Shown here piece by piece: positions 32,324 to 40,342 of a DNA stretch of 49,604 nt. Position 1 is the first letter of the stretch, and each line of letters opens with the position of its first letter. Origin of the DNA: a virus; IMG/VR virus record IMGVR_UViG_3300050118_000007, positions 1-49,604 of that record. One strand, written 5' to 3'. Below the pieces are notes generated by a model. It was not told the origin of the DNA. It did no database searches and saw nothing but the letters and a program-made list of their open reading frames with translations. The position numbers and the translations under genes are program-made.

Positions 32324-32907
32324 TAGCTTTTGAACTTCGTTGTTTCATTTCCCCAAGATGACCACCCTTTTCTTGTAGTACGTGCAAACAACTCAATATA
32401 TGGACCTGCAACCAATCGCTCTATACGACCATACACACAATCTGGTTTGCGTGAATGCTCACGTCTTGGCTCGACTATACCCTGCCGAACATCCGAATGA
32501 AGACGCTTAGGTTTTCCCCGAGTAGCAAGCAAACACACTTCACTATTTGAACGTGTCCAATAACCACACCCCATAGATACGTCTTTCTCATTACTAAAAA
32601 ATTGCACAGCAGTAGCGTCTGCCTTCATCCATGAAAATGCACACGTCTTATATTTGAAACCCCATGAACTAATCATATGGAAAGCCTGTTCTATAGTAGG
32701 CCATGTCACCCACATAAATAATACACAGTCCTTTGCAGCTAAAGACGCAACATCCAATTTACTTATTGTATCAGACTGTAATGTTCGATAACGCCTATTT
32801 ACATCTGTGGAAGCATTCTCCTGTGTGCCCCAAGTATTAAAAGCCCACGGAGGATCAGCATAAATCGCCCCAAAATAATGACGCGGTAATCTACCAAAGG
32901 ATAACAT
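32323..32907 (-). CDS. MT-A70-like DNA adenine methyltransferase
   Basis: A 194-residue protein. The catalytic motif is DPPW in GAIYADPPWAFNTWG (residues 14-28); further motifs are DCVLFMWVTWPTIEQAF, TCAFSWMKADATAVQFF and a C-terminal SRKPDCVYGRIERLVAGPYI then LFARTTRKGW, as in phage N6-adenine methyltransferases of the MT-A70 superfamily. No cognate nuclease is adjacent, so a modification-only role (anti-restriction or regulation) is likely. The DNA is AT-rich. Its stop overlaps the polymerase start (TAATG). Confidence 0.85.
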   Translation of the reverse strand: MLSFGRLPRHYFGAIYADPPWAFNTWGTQENASTDVNRRYRTLQSDTISKLDVASLAAKDCVLFMWVTWPTIEQAFHMISSWGFKYKTCAFSWMKADATAVQFFSNEKDVSMGCGYWTRSNSEVCLLATRGKPKRLHSDVRQGIVEPRREHSRKPDCVYGRIERLVAGPYIELFARTTRKGWSSWGNETTKFKS

Positions 32908-32913
32908 AACAAA

Positions 32914-33933
32914 TCAACGATGCGCAGAAATAAGATACAGCGCGTCAATCTTGTCATGCTGAAGGAACAAGCCTTCGGACAGGAAAGTTATCCGGTTGTA
33001 AAGTTCCAGCCCCCGCTCCAGATGCTTCGGATTGAATGACACCTCAATATCAGGATGACCTTTCATCGGGAACGTCTCAAGCAACGAGTGATCCCGGCTG
33101 TCATGCAAACTGATAGTCAACTGCCCATTTGCCACGGTCGCCGTGACATAGGCACCACCCGATGCTTCAAGCAAGATGGTGGCGCGGGCCAGCGCCGACG
33201 CAATATCTTCCGGGATCGGGAAGTTGTTTCCCTTTGACGCGGCGACGAACTTGGCAATGACACCATCGAAATCCTTGGTCTCCCGGTCCAGTATGCGACC
33301 GAACAACCGGCCGTGCTCCAGCTCGGATGTGACGCAATTACTCCGGACGCCAATCGTCCCCGCCTTCTCACCAGACAAGGCCAGCCATTGTTCGCAGAAG
33401 GCCCGTGGCAACATCACCTGTTCCGCCTTGGCAGCTTCCACCTTCATACCATAACGAGTCAGGGTCTTGCCGTCCGTGCCGTACAGAAATGTTTCCTTGG
33501 GGCCTTGCTTGAACAGGACGCCGTAGTCATCAGTTGCCGACACCAGCGCATATTTGAATGCCTCTGCAATAGGCTCGCCGGGAATAGTCCACGTCGCCTT
33601 TTCCTTGGGCCATGCCCACAAGGCTTTGACCATCGAAACCATCGGAAGCTTGATATCAGCCGCCCCGCACTTCAGCTTGAGCGAGTTCTTGTCCAATGTG
33701 ATCGTGACATCGGCGGCGCTGCTGCTATCCAGACACCCACACATGACCTTGGCTGAAACCCCACCTTCAAGGTCCGTCTTCAAGGGGACCTCAATCGCTA
33801 TTACGTCGTTGTATGCCCACACCTTTGTTTTCTCGAACCAGACATTAGTCAGCTCGGGAATGAGATCGCGTGTGGCGACCGCAGGCCGAACTGCTCCAAC
33901 TGCACCAGACAACTCCGCTCGGGATATTTTCAT
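32914..33933 (-). CDS. Sliding clamp (DnaN/beta-clamp-like)
   Basis: A 339-residue protein starting at the ATG with GGAGAGGG; longer in-frame starts run into the neighbour. It has the size and repeated domain layout of a bacterial beta clamp: MKISRAELSGAVGAVRPAVA start, three similar domains, KTFDGVIAKF-like segment (ETKDFDGVIAKFVAASKGNN) corresponding to the family's fP.y..v end of domain 2, and the C-terminal IDALYLISAHR close to the usual ...ylvmP.R end. It would be loaded by the clamp loader to make the polymerase processive. Confidence 0.75.
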   Translation of the reverse strand: MKISRAELSGAVGAVRPAVATRDLIPELTNVWFEKTKVWAYNDVIAIEVPLKTDLEGGVSAKVMCGCLDSSSAADVTITLDKNSLKLKCGAADIKLPMVSMVKALWAWPKEKATWTIPGEPIAEAFKYALVSATDDYGVLFKQGPKETFLYGTDGKTLTRYGMKVEAAKAEQVMLPRAFCEQWLALSGEKAGTIGVRSNCVTSELEHGRLFGRILDRETKDFDGVIAKFVAASKGNNFPIPEDIASALARATILLEASGGAYVTATVANGQLTISLHDSRDHSLLETFPMKGHPDIEVSFNPKHLERGLELYNRITFLSEGLFLQHDKIDALYLISAHR

Positions 33934-34127
33934 CGCCCTCTCCTGTTCTCGTATTTGTTGCACTCGGGACATTTGTGCTCCCAATCCCCACCCTCAACCG
34001 GGGTTGCCCACCATCCCTCCCGACGTAATATAGTTAGGGCTTCCTCAAAATAACCCGTATCCGTTTCGAGAGTTTCTAGGCAACCGTCACATTCAAATAT
34101 GATCTTGCCTTTTTGCCGGTCAAGCAT
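33930..34127 (-). CDS. Small zinc-ribbon protein
   Basis: A 65-residue protein with AGGAGGAACC before its ATG and ATGA overlap at its end. Two Cys pairs (C13-x2-C16 in FECDGCLETL and C53-x2-C56 in HKCPECNKY) form a treble-clef or ribbon. Partner unknown. Confidence 0.6.
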   Translation of the reverse strand: MLDRQKGKIIFECDGCLETLETDTGYFEEALTILRREGWWATPVEGGDWEHKCPECNKYENRRGR

Positions 34128-34157
34128 GGTTCCTCCTGATACGCAAACATATACGGA

Positions 34158-34637
34158 TCAATCCAGCAACGGGACGTGATGCACCACAACCCCGGCTTCC
34201 TTATAAAGCTGGAACGCGCGCCGGATAGAATTCTCCCACCGCTCGCACACCTCACCAGCATCATAGTAAGCAACGTGTGTGATCCCCGCATGGATCACAT
34301 GCGCTGCACACCTGTCGCATGAGGGTGCAAGTCCGGGAGGCCACCACGTATAAAGGTAACACCCACGAACCGACACAACACTTGTAAGGATCGCATCCAG
34401 TTCGGCATGAATGATCCGCTGATACTTCTCCTCCCGATTTGCGTACAGCTCCGGAGATTGATCGCAACCAATCGGAAATACATTACGCCCATAAGTAACC
34501 ACATCCCCGTTAGGCCGAACAATCACCGCACCACATTTAGTCGATGGATCAGGACTGAGTTCTGCAATCTTCCGGGCTTTGTTCAACCAGTAGTAATCTG
34601 TTTCCTTCCCCACAAGGGGAACGTATTCATGCATCAT
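34158..34637 (-). CDS. Deoxycytidylate (dCMP) deaminase
   Basis: A 159-residue protein; the ATG at 34637 overlaps the reductase stop. Zinc motifs are intact: HAELDAIL (His and catalytic Glu) and APSCDRCAAHVI (Cys-x2-Cys), with DPSTKCGAVIVRPNG as the substrate-side strand. It converts dCMP to dUMP for dTMP synthesis and is paired with the ribonucleotide reductase, a normal phage nucleotide pathway. No thymidylate synthase is seen in the window. Confidence 0.9.
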   Translation of the reverse strand: MMHEYVPLVGKETDYYWLNKARKIAELSPDPSTKCGAVIVRPNGDVVTYGRNVFPIGCDQSPELYANREEKYQRIIHAELDAILTSVVSVRGCYLYTWWPPGLAPSCDRCAAHVIHAGITHVAYYDAGEVCERWENSIRRAFQLYKEAGVVVHHVPLLD

Positions 34638-37315
34638 CCGCAATCCCTCTTGCCTGTTAATGGGTCAATCTCGCACGACTGCCCTTCCGCCGCCGATAAC
34701 AAACCCATTCGCTTACCGCTGATGTTGTATGTCGTGCAGCCCTTGCCGCCACCCCGCCACACCTGACTATAAATGCCGCAGAAATCATCCCATGGCATTA
34801 TGCTACCGTCCATGTTGATCGTCTTGGTCACCGCCGAATCAACACACCGTTGTGCCGTCAGCAATACATTAACATGCTCTTGCGCCGTCACGTCCTTGGC
34901 AAGCTTGCCCTTCACGCCCAAAAAAGCCGACCCGTAATCTTCAATGGTGACAACGATCTGTCCGGATGGCATGTTGACCGGCCGCTTAGTCACATATTCA
35001 AACACCGGCTCGATCCCCGACGACACGTTATCGGCGCATAACGCAATGGTGCCAGTGGGCGCAATCGAAGTCAGATGAGAATTGCGAATGCCGTAGGCCG
35101 CGATATCCTGCCGAATGCCATCAGGCAACGTCTTGATGAAATTCCCCTGCAAGTATTTGTCCCGGTCGAACGCCGGGAAGCTGCCCTTATCCCGTGCGAT
35201 CTCAATTGACGCAATGTAACATTCGTCGCGAATGATAGTAAGAACGTGCTCCATCCATTTGATAAAATCAGGGGAACCGTAGGAGAAGCCCAACGCCTCG
35301 CCCGCATTGGCGAGCCCCATGACGCCAAGCCCCATCCGGCGCTTGTTCTTGGCCTCCTCCTTCTGCTGCGCCAATGGATAGTATGACTTGTCGATCACAT
35401 TATCCATTGCCCGGACGACAATGGGAATGTCATCACACAACAAATCGTAGTCAAATTCCCAAACCGGCTCTTCCGCCAGCCTTAGCGTGCCCGCTACAAC
35501 ATGCGCCTTTTTACGCAGGTACTTGGGAAGATTGAACGACCCCAACAAGCACGCGCCGTAAGGCGGCAATGGTTGTTCACCACACTGACCAGTAACAATC
35601 CCATTGAACGTACCACGATTAGTCTTAGGCTCTGTGAAACAGAATGTTTCACAAGGCTCTGCATCTTCAACCGACAAGACACGTACAAACTGGCGGGCGT
35701 CCCGTTGCGGGGGTTTTCCATGATGCTGCAAACGGGACAGCCTCAGCCCCAATTCCATTAGCGAGTAAGCATCCGAATTCCCGATCAATAAACGGAAACA
35801 CGCCTGACACGGATATTCTTTGGAACCCCCATTACCATCCGGCAGCATATGCATACCGGCCTCATGCCCCTTAACAACCTTTGCTCTCACACCCAAGGTC
35901 GTCAACATAAGACGCACAGACAAAAGAAAATCCCTGTCTATGGAGGACAACTGGAAACCCGCTCCATTTTCGTCCCGTGTAACTGTTCCATCTGCGTCAA
36001 GGACCCCCGCCAACCAGTCTAGTTTATATTCTGGTTCCCCATTAACAGGAACAAATGACTTGTCAAACATGGGACCATGATTCCAAACCTTACGGGAAGG
36101 GTCATTCTTCAATTCATATAATCTTCCCTTCAAACGTCGAATGCAGCAAAACTTTGTGTCATACAAAAATGACCGTGTAAGCCCCTTGCTCCCGTCGCCA
36201 GAATAAAAACCCTGTGAATAAGCGTCACCCTCAATTATATCACCTGTGGGCACAATCGGCATTTCAAACTTTGCCAACTTCACACCCGGCACCAAATCCT
36301 CGGCTGTACATCGACTATTATCGTACAACACAAACTCATGCGCAGGGGTGCAACGCAATTCAGTTCCATCAGAAAATTTGACTATTACTGTTTCATTGAA
36401 ACCTGTTGAAAATGGAGTTACTTTAACCCATTCCTCACCATTCCAGATATCTGTTAGTAAACCAACCCGCTCCATAATAGATACGTAGCCCTCCCCCGTA
36501 AGAATTGGGGTATCCCCCGGAACACAAGGATTGCAAGCTGTAATCTGCTCACAGTACCACAGATTGTTCATGGCGTTGACGCTATCGACGAAGAACACGC
36601 CGGGCTCGGCCCAGTCCCACGTCGCCCGCATGATCTTCTGCCACAAGTCCTGCGCCCGAACCGTCCGGTAAACCCGGCTGGCGAACTTCAACTCAAATTC
36701 ACCGTCTGTTTCAACCGCTTGCATGAATTCGTCAGTAACAGCAACCGACAAATTGAACCCGGATAGTGCGCCTTCCTTCTGCTTGGCGCGAATGAACTCT
36801 TCAATGTCAGGATGCCAGCACGCTAAAATCGCCATTTGTGCGCCCCGCCTGTGCCCCGACGACTGGATCGTCAAACCAGTCGTATTGAATATCTCCATGA
36901 AGCTGACAGGCCCCGTAGCATTGGATTCGATGGAGCGCACCGGATCGTTGCGAGGCCGCAGACGTGAGAAATCATAACCTATGCCGCCGCCAAGCTTGGC
37001 GGTCGCGGCGGATTCCAGCACCCGCTGCATGATGCTGCTGGAACCCTCGATCAACGAATCTTCGATGGTTCCCGACACATAGCAATTGAAGCTGGTCGTC
37101 TTTCTGGAGGCCCCAACTGCACCTTGCACCCGTCCACCGGGACAAAAACGTTGGGGAAGAACTACGTCCCGGAATGCGTGATAATGCTTGCCGTCGTCGG
37201 CCAGCCCGAAGGCCCACCGGTTTGCCGCCTCCTCAAAGTCCTCGTTGGGACCACGATATTTTGTAGAGTGCAAATGATCGGAGAATTCAGTTTGGGGACC
37301 CCATTGACTGGTCAT
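34634..37315 (-). CDS. nrdJ: Ribonucleoside-diphosphate/triphosphate reductase, class II (B12-dependent, NrdJ-like), with intein
   Basis: An 893-residue precursor (579 after splicing) from the ATG with GGGAG; longer in-frame starts overlap an upstream gene. Motifs: LPQRFCPGGRVQGAVGA near the N-terminus, TTSFNCYVSG (first active-site Cys), GGGIGYDFSRLRPRND, GHRRGAQMAI, then NP-(intein)-CGEQPLPPYGACLLGSFNL, and a C-terminal GQSCEIDPLTGKRDCG with the redox Cys pair. No separate small (radical) subunit is seen nearby, which fits class II. It supplies dNTPs for replication; the leader RNA region upstream may control it. Confidence 0.85.
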   Translation of the reverse strand: MTSQWGPQTEFSDHLHSTKYRGPNEDFEEAANRWAFGLADDGKHYHAFRDVVLPQRFCPGGRVQGAVGASRKTTSFNCYVSGTIEDSLIEGSSSIMQRVLESAATAKLGGGIGYDFSRLRPRNDPVRSIESNATGPVSFMEIFNTTGLTIQSSGHRRGAQMAILACWHPDIEEFIRAKQKEGALSGFNLSVAVTDEFMQAVETDGEFELKFASRVYRTVRAQDLWQKIMRATWDWAEPGVFFVDSVNAMNNLWYCEQITACNPCVPGDTPILTGEGYVSIMERVGLLTDIWNGEEWVKVTPFSTGFNETVIVKFSDGTELRCTPAHEFVLYDNSRCTAEDLVPGVKLAKFEMPIVPTGDIIEGDAYSQGFYSGDGSKGLTRSFLYDTKFCCIRRLKGRLYELKNDPSRKVWNHGPMFDKSFVPVNGEPEYKLDWLAGVLDADGTVTRDENGAGFQLSSIDRDFLLSVRLMLTTLGVRAKVVKGHEAGMHMLPDGNGGSKEYPCQACFRLLIGNSDAYSLMELGLRLSRLQHHGKPPQRDARQFVRVLSVEDAEPCETFCFTEPKTNRGTFNGIVTGQCGEQPLPPYGACLLGSFNLPKYLRKKAHVVAGTLRLAEEPVWEFDYDLLCDDIPIVVRAMDNVIDKSYYPLAQQKEEAKNKRRMGLGVMGLANAGEALGFSYGSPDFIKWMEHVLTIIRDECYIASIEIARDKGSFPAFDRDKYLQGNFIKTLPDGIRQDIAAYGIRNSHLTSIAPTGTIALCADNVSSGIEPVFEYVTKRPVNMPSGQIVVTIEDYGSAFLGVKGKLAKDVTAQEHVNVLLTAQRCVDSAVTKTINMDGSIMPWDDFCGIYSQVWRGGGKGCTTYNISGKRMGLLSAAEGQSCEIDPLTGKRDCG
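35585..36526 (-). mobile_element. LAGLIDADG intein in ribonucleotide reductase
   Basis: 314 residues inserted between N-P and C-G-E. Block A starts Cys (CVPGDTPILTGEGYVS), block B is ELRCTPAHEFVLYDN, and the C-terminal block is TFNGIVTGQ with +1 Cys. The last residue is Gln, not Asn; such inteins are known to splice, for example in iridovirus reductases. Two LAGLIDADG-type motifs are seen (YSQGFYSGDG and LDWLAGVLDADG), so the homing endonuclease is encoded in frame. Confidence 0.9.
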
Positions 37316-37475
37316 AGCGAATTCGTACTCCCTTGTGGGTTGCACTGATACGACGGCGAAATTCCTCCCGTGTAAAAGGCTGATCAGTATAGTCAGCAAG
37401 CCTTGGATCGGATCGGACTGGTAAATTCCTGTCCCAATCAAAACTCCAATGACCAGTTGTAAGACGATTGCTCAT
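37287..37475 (-). CDS. Small protein of unknown function
   Basis: A 62-residue protein whose ATG overlaps the upstream stop (ATGA) and whose end overlaps the reductase start by 29 bases. It contains DPRLADYTDQPFTREEFRRR. Not recognised. Confidence 0.5.
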   Translation of the reverse strand: MSNRLTTGHWSFDWDRNLPVRSDPRLADYTDQPFTREEFRRRISATHKGVRIRYDQSMGSPN

Positions 37476-38236
37476 GCCGCTGCCTCCGAAGCTTCCGAAG
37501 AATACATATCGGCCAGCCCGGAGGAGGTGTAGAACAGACTGAGTTCCCGCTTCAGCGTGTTCTTCGCGTCACCCGGCTCCAGACCAAAACCCCCGTCGAG
37601 TTCTTCAGGAAAGAATTCCTCCACGATGATCCGGAACACGATCTCGGTATTGGGCACGCCGCCGTGGTGATTGCTCCACGTCTTACGGTTCTTGGCCCCG
37701 TTATGCCATGGTATGTATAGCCGCTGCCATGTCTTCCATGTTTCGTCCGACATCAGATCGACTGGTTGCAGGGCGGAAGCCTTTCTCATTCCGCTCCCAC
37801 CGCCGCCGTCGTAACCCCGCGTCGATATAACCAGTAATCGCCCGAAGGCCCGCCACACTTCTCGTATCTGCTTGGCGGCTGATAGCTGCATCGGGTCCAG
37901 CTCACACTCGATCACCGACAACGGATCAGGACGGGGTTTCTTTATGTAGTTATCGGGGTCGGTGCGGCGTAAAATACCAGTCAACATGTTGCTGTCCAAA
38001 GACCCATGCCCGAACCGGGCTCTGGCCTGTAGAGTCACTTCCTGAGACAAATGGCTGACGCATTGCCGGACCTCGGGGGAATTGCCCGATACCTGAAGCG
38101 CGACCTCGCAAAGCCTTTCAACGTTACGGGCTATGCGGGGGTCGATTATTGTCTGTAAGCAGTCCGACAAAGGGTTGCCCTTAACGTGTTCTACAACCTT
38201 CTGTTGAGCGCCGTGGCGGCGGGTCCGCTTCCCCAT
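37472..38236 (-). CDS. Conserved phage protein of unknown function
   Basis: A 254-residue protein (starting MGKRTRRHGAQQKVVEHVKG) with AGGGG at about 11 bases. The N-terminal half is helical and Glu/Arg-rich; the middle has LSAAKQIREVWRAFGRLLVI then a Gly-rich GYDGGGGSGMRKAS stretch, and NGAKNRKTWSNHHGG. The gene is the first in the minus block after the structured non-coding region. Not recognised. Confidence 0.55.
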   Translation of the reverse strand: MGKRTRRHGAQQKVVEHVKGNPLSDCLQTIIDPRIARNVERLCEVALQVSGNSPEVRQCVSHLSQEVTLQARARFGHGSLDSNMLTGILRRTDPDNYIKKPRPDPLSVIECELDPMQLSAAKQIREVWRAFGRLLVISTRGYDGGGGSGMRKASALQPVDLMSDETWKTWQRLYIPWHNGAKNRKTWSNHHGGVPNTEIVFRIIVEEFFPEELDGGFGLEPGDAKNTLKRELSLFYTSSGLADMYSSEASEAAA

Positions 38237-38371
38237 TTGTGAGCAATCCCCTGAGAGAAGCAGGGTTTGTAACACAGATTTGACAACGAGGGAAGATCGT
38301 GAATATGGTTTTCACGGATCGGGAGCGCATTCCGCACAGGGCCTAGCCCACCGCACGACGCGCTAACTCGA

Positions 38372-38640
38372 AAAGAAGAAGGCCCCCGTTCGTGGTTGCG
38401 ATCCGGGGGCCTGAACCGATGAAAGGTTTGCGACCCATCGGTGAGCGCGAAGCTCAAGAATGCTTGTAAGCTTCGCCCCCACCAAAAGCAACCCCCACAT
38501 CAGTTCAGGATATCGCGACCCACGGTTTGCGGCTCTCCCGTGCCAAGAGTCGAACCAATCCGGGCAACGCTTGCCAGCGACCCGGGGCCTATACGGTGCT
38601 GCGTTGCCAAACGCAGTCAGGGTCGGAAATCGGACTGCTT
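38372..38640 (-). ncRNA. Putative structured RNA or leader on the minus strand, with its own terminator
   Basis: Reading 5' to 3' on the minus strand, successive stems are: CTGCGTT-TGGC-AACGCAG; CCGGG...CCCGG enclosing CGCT-GGCA-AGCG; CACGG...CCGTG; GCGAAGCT-TA-CAAG-CATT-CTTG-AGCTTCGC; ACCGATG-GGT-CGCAA-ACC-TTT-CATCGGT; and a long-range CCTGAAC/GTTCAGG pair closing the last two. A terminator follows. GTTCAGG and CATCGG can each be in alternative pairings, as in a switch. No match to a cobalamin riboswitch B12 box was found. Promoter unknown. Confidence 0.6.
38381..38411 (-). terminator. Intrinsic terminator of the structured RNA / reductase operon leader
   Basis: An 8-bp perfect stem (GGCCCCCG / CGGGGGCC) with a 15-base loop, followed on the minus strand by TTCTTCTTTTC. 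It lies ~145 bases upstream of the first minus-strand gene, so it either ends a separate RNA or acts as an attenuator. Part of its 5' arm (GGCCCCC) can also pair with an upstream GGGGGC. Confidence 0.8.
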
Positions 38641-38913
38641 CCAGCCGGGATTGACACACCGGATCACGTAGTCAGGTGAAAGCGCCCAAAAAAGCTTTCA
38701 GGCCGTGCCATGTGGGAACCACGCGGCGGACTGGTGGAACAGTCCAAGGGAAACGAGTACGACGCAGGGATCCACGTTCCTGTCCCCTAGTCAGGGGCTT
38801 GTGGTACGGAAGAGGACTAGGCGTGACCACGCCCCTCCCCATACCGGAAGGCCGGAAAGGCCATAGGCGTGCCTTGGTGTGACTTTGGTGCGGTTCGACT
38901 GAGAGGAAATAAT

Positions 38914-39387
38914 ATGAACGTAACAGAGATCATAGCTGCACTCGGACGACTAACAGCGAATGACAGGGCTAAGGTACAGGCAGCGTTGAATACATTAGGC
39001 ATCAAGCACGAGCCGGTTGTTGATGACTGGTTGCTGGAAGGGATTGAGTGGGAGCTGAAGCGACGCAAACTGCTAGGCCAGCGGGGGACGCTAAAACATC
39101 ATCCGTTATATGCAAACTATCGGAAAAAGGCTGGAGCTGTGCGGGAGGTGTTATTGCAGTCCATGCCGAACGCAACCCGACAAGAACGACACAATCTCGG
39201 GGCGCTCGCCGGGTCCGCTTATTGCAAGGGTTTGGAGGACTATGGGCTTTACCCCAAAACTCTACTATCCGGGATTGATCGTCTTCCCGCCATATTTGAC
39301 AATGCCTTTCCCGGCTACTTGCATAACGGAGGGGTCCGGTTTTTGATTGCCGATATGTCTTCTGTTGGAAATGGAGCTATAAAATGA
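38914..39387 (+). CDS. Conserved hypothetical protein, first plus-strand gene
   Basis: A 157-residue protein with a GAGGAAA site. It contains a TANDRAKVQAALNTLGIKHE helix pair, WLLEGIEWELKRRKLLGQRG, and a helical C-terminal part with IFDNAFPGYLHNGG. Not recognised; possibly DNA-related given its lead position in the plus block. Confidence 0.5.
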   Translation: MNVTEIIAALGRLTANDRAKVQAALNTLGIKHEPVVDDWLLEGIEWELKRRKLLGQRGTLKHHPLYANYRKKAGAVREVLLQSMPNATRQERHNLGALAGSAYCKGLEDYGLYPKTLLSGIDRLPAIFDNAFPGYLHNGGVRFLIADMSSVGNGAIK

Positions 39388-39505
39388 ACACCAACGACAC
39401 CCCGCGCTTGGGGAAGGTCTAATCAAGGACGAAGCCGAGGAAAGCGAACAACTTTGGCAGGAATGGTGCCAAAAACTTGATGCGCTTAGGGGGCAACATG
39501 ACTAG
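39384..39505 (+). pseudogene. Small protein with an apparent single-base frameshift
   Basis: The ATG overlaps the upstream stop (ATGA), but the frame MNTNDTPRLGKV ends after 12 codons. One extra G in the GGGG run at 39410-39413 would give a 40-residue protein (MNTNDTPRLGEGLIKDEAEE..., ending LDALRGQHD) that stops inside the next gene's start region, matching the overlap style of this genome. Either a real frameshift or a homopolymer length error. Confidence 0.5.
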
Positions 39506-40058
39506 GGAGAGCATGGAAATGACTGATGTCGATGTGGTTGCTGAACAACTTCGTGATCTCGTTCCGGCAGGGGGCTTACGGAAACGCGGACAGGTGATTT
39601 TACACGCGGCAGCTATTCTACAACAGCAAGCCTCCGCCCTGCGTGAGATGACCGCCGACCGCGACAGGCTGGCGAAGGCGCTGGAGCCGTTTGTGACAAC
39701 TATTCGCAAATGTCTTGCGGACGATGCGCTGGCAGTGATCGAGTTTGACTATGAGCCAGACTCAATGAAGCGCCGGGTTCCTCTAACAGTTGGCGACCTC
39801 CGCCGCGCCGCCGCCGCACTCTCCCCAACCCCTGACAGGACAGAAGACGCGAAGCCAGACTGGCCTCCACCACCCGCCTCCAAAATGACGGTCGCTGAGA
39901 TAACGGCGGAATTAGTCCGGCTGGAAAAGAAGTGGGCTGAAATGCGCGCCGACGAAGAAGGTCACGGTGGCTCGCCCGGCGAATGGATTTACGAACGCAT
40001 AGACGAACTCGATACCGAATTGAAACTCCGTAGTTCCACAGAAGAGGCGAAGATATGA
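39498..40058 (+). CDS. Hypothetical protein with coiled-coil
   Basis: A 186-residue protein with AGGGGG near its ATG. It has a long helix with AAAILQQQASALREMTADRD, a Pro-rich hinge, and a C-terminal helical segment (ITAELVRLEKKWAEMRADEE, then IDELDTELKLR). Not recognised. Confidence 0.5.
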   Translation: MTRESMEMTDVDVVAEQLRDLVPAGGLRKRGQVILHAAAILQQQASALREMTADRDRLAKALEPFVTTIRKCLADDALAVIEFDYEPDSMKRRVPLTVGDLRRAAAALSPTPDRTEDAKPDWPPPPASKMTVAEITAELVRLEKKWAEMRADEEGHGGSPGEWIYERIDELDTELKLRSSTEEAKI

Positions 40059-40342
40059 GTGAAAATTGCTCAAAATGCGGCGCTGATATTGGTGACACGT
40101 TTGAGCCGACTGACTACTCCGTTGGTATAGTTGGCGGGTGGTACTGCGAGGCTTGTGAGCTTGATATTGGTGAGCACGAGATTGGTCGCGAACCATTGGA
40201 AGACGATGTCCCGATTATCACAGCCAAGGAACTGCGAGGTGAGAAGCAACTTGGAACACCGCTGTCGGAACTCTCCGGGCGACCGGGGACTGAGGGCTAC
40301 GCCAATTTCGTTCGCATCGCGAAAACTTGGGGTTACGACTGA
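40055..40342 (+). CDS. Small zinc-ribbon protein
   Basis: A 95-residue protein overlapping both neighbours (ATGA at its start). C5-x2-C8 (NCSKCGADIG) and C31-x2-C34 (YCEACELDIG) form a zinc ribbon at the N-terminus. The rest is acidic. Partner unknown. Confidence 0.55.
   Translation: MSENCSKCGADIGDTFEPTDYSVGIVGGWYCEACELDIGEHEIGREPLEDDVPIITAKELRGEKQLGTPLSELSGRPGTEGYANFVRIAKTWGYD

Larger units (their letters stand above)
38237..38913. other. Non-coding, hairpin-rich region between divergent gene blocks
   Basis: Both gene blocks point away from this ~0.68 kb, so it must hold promoters for both. It is GC-rich and full of inverted repeats. Short frames exist but none has a ribosome site or protein-like content. 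In 38640-38913 further short hairpins occur (for example TGAAAGC/GCTTTCA at 38677-38700, GGACT/AGTCC near 38738-38755, CCCC-TAGTCA-GGGG near 38784-38797). No clear sigma-70 promoter could be picked by eye. It could also hold a replication origin. Confidence 0.6.

Noticed and set aside
38521-38600. Possible tRNA on the minus strand (a GGTTCGACTC segment looked like a T arm)
   Set aside because: The T stem does not pair, no D arm or anticodon arm can be placed, and no CCA follows.
38363-38671. Short open frames in the non-coding region on both strands
   Set aside because: Composition is unlike proteins and no ribosome site is seen; stems covering the same bases explain the region better.
38372-38900. 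Cobalamin riboswitch ahead of the class II reductase
   Set aside because: No B12 box or the usual conserved core sequence could be found on the minus strand; left as unknown structured RNA.
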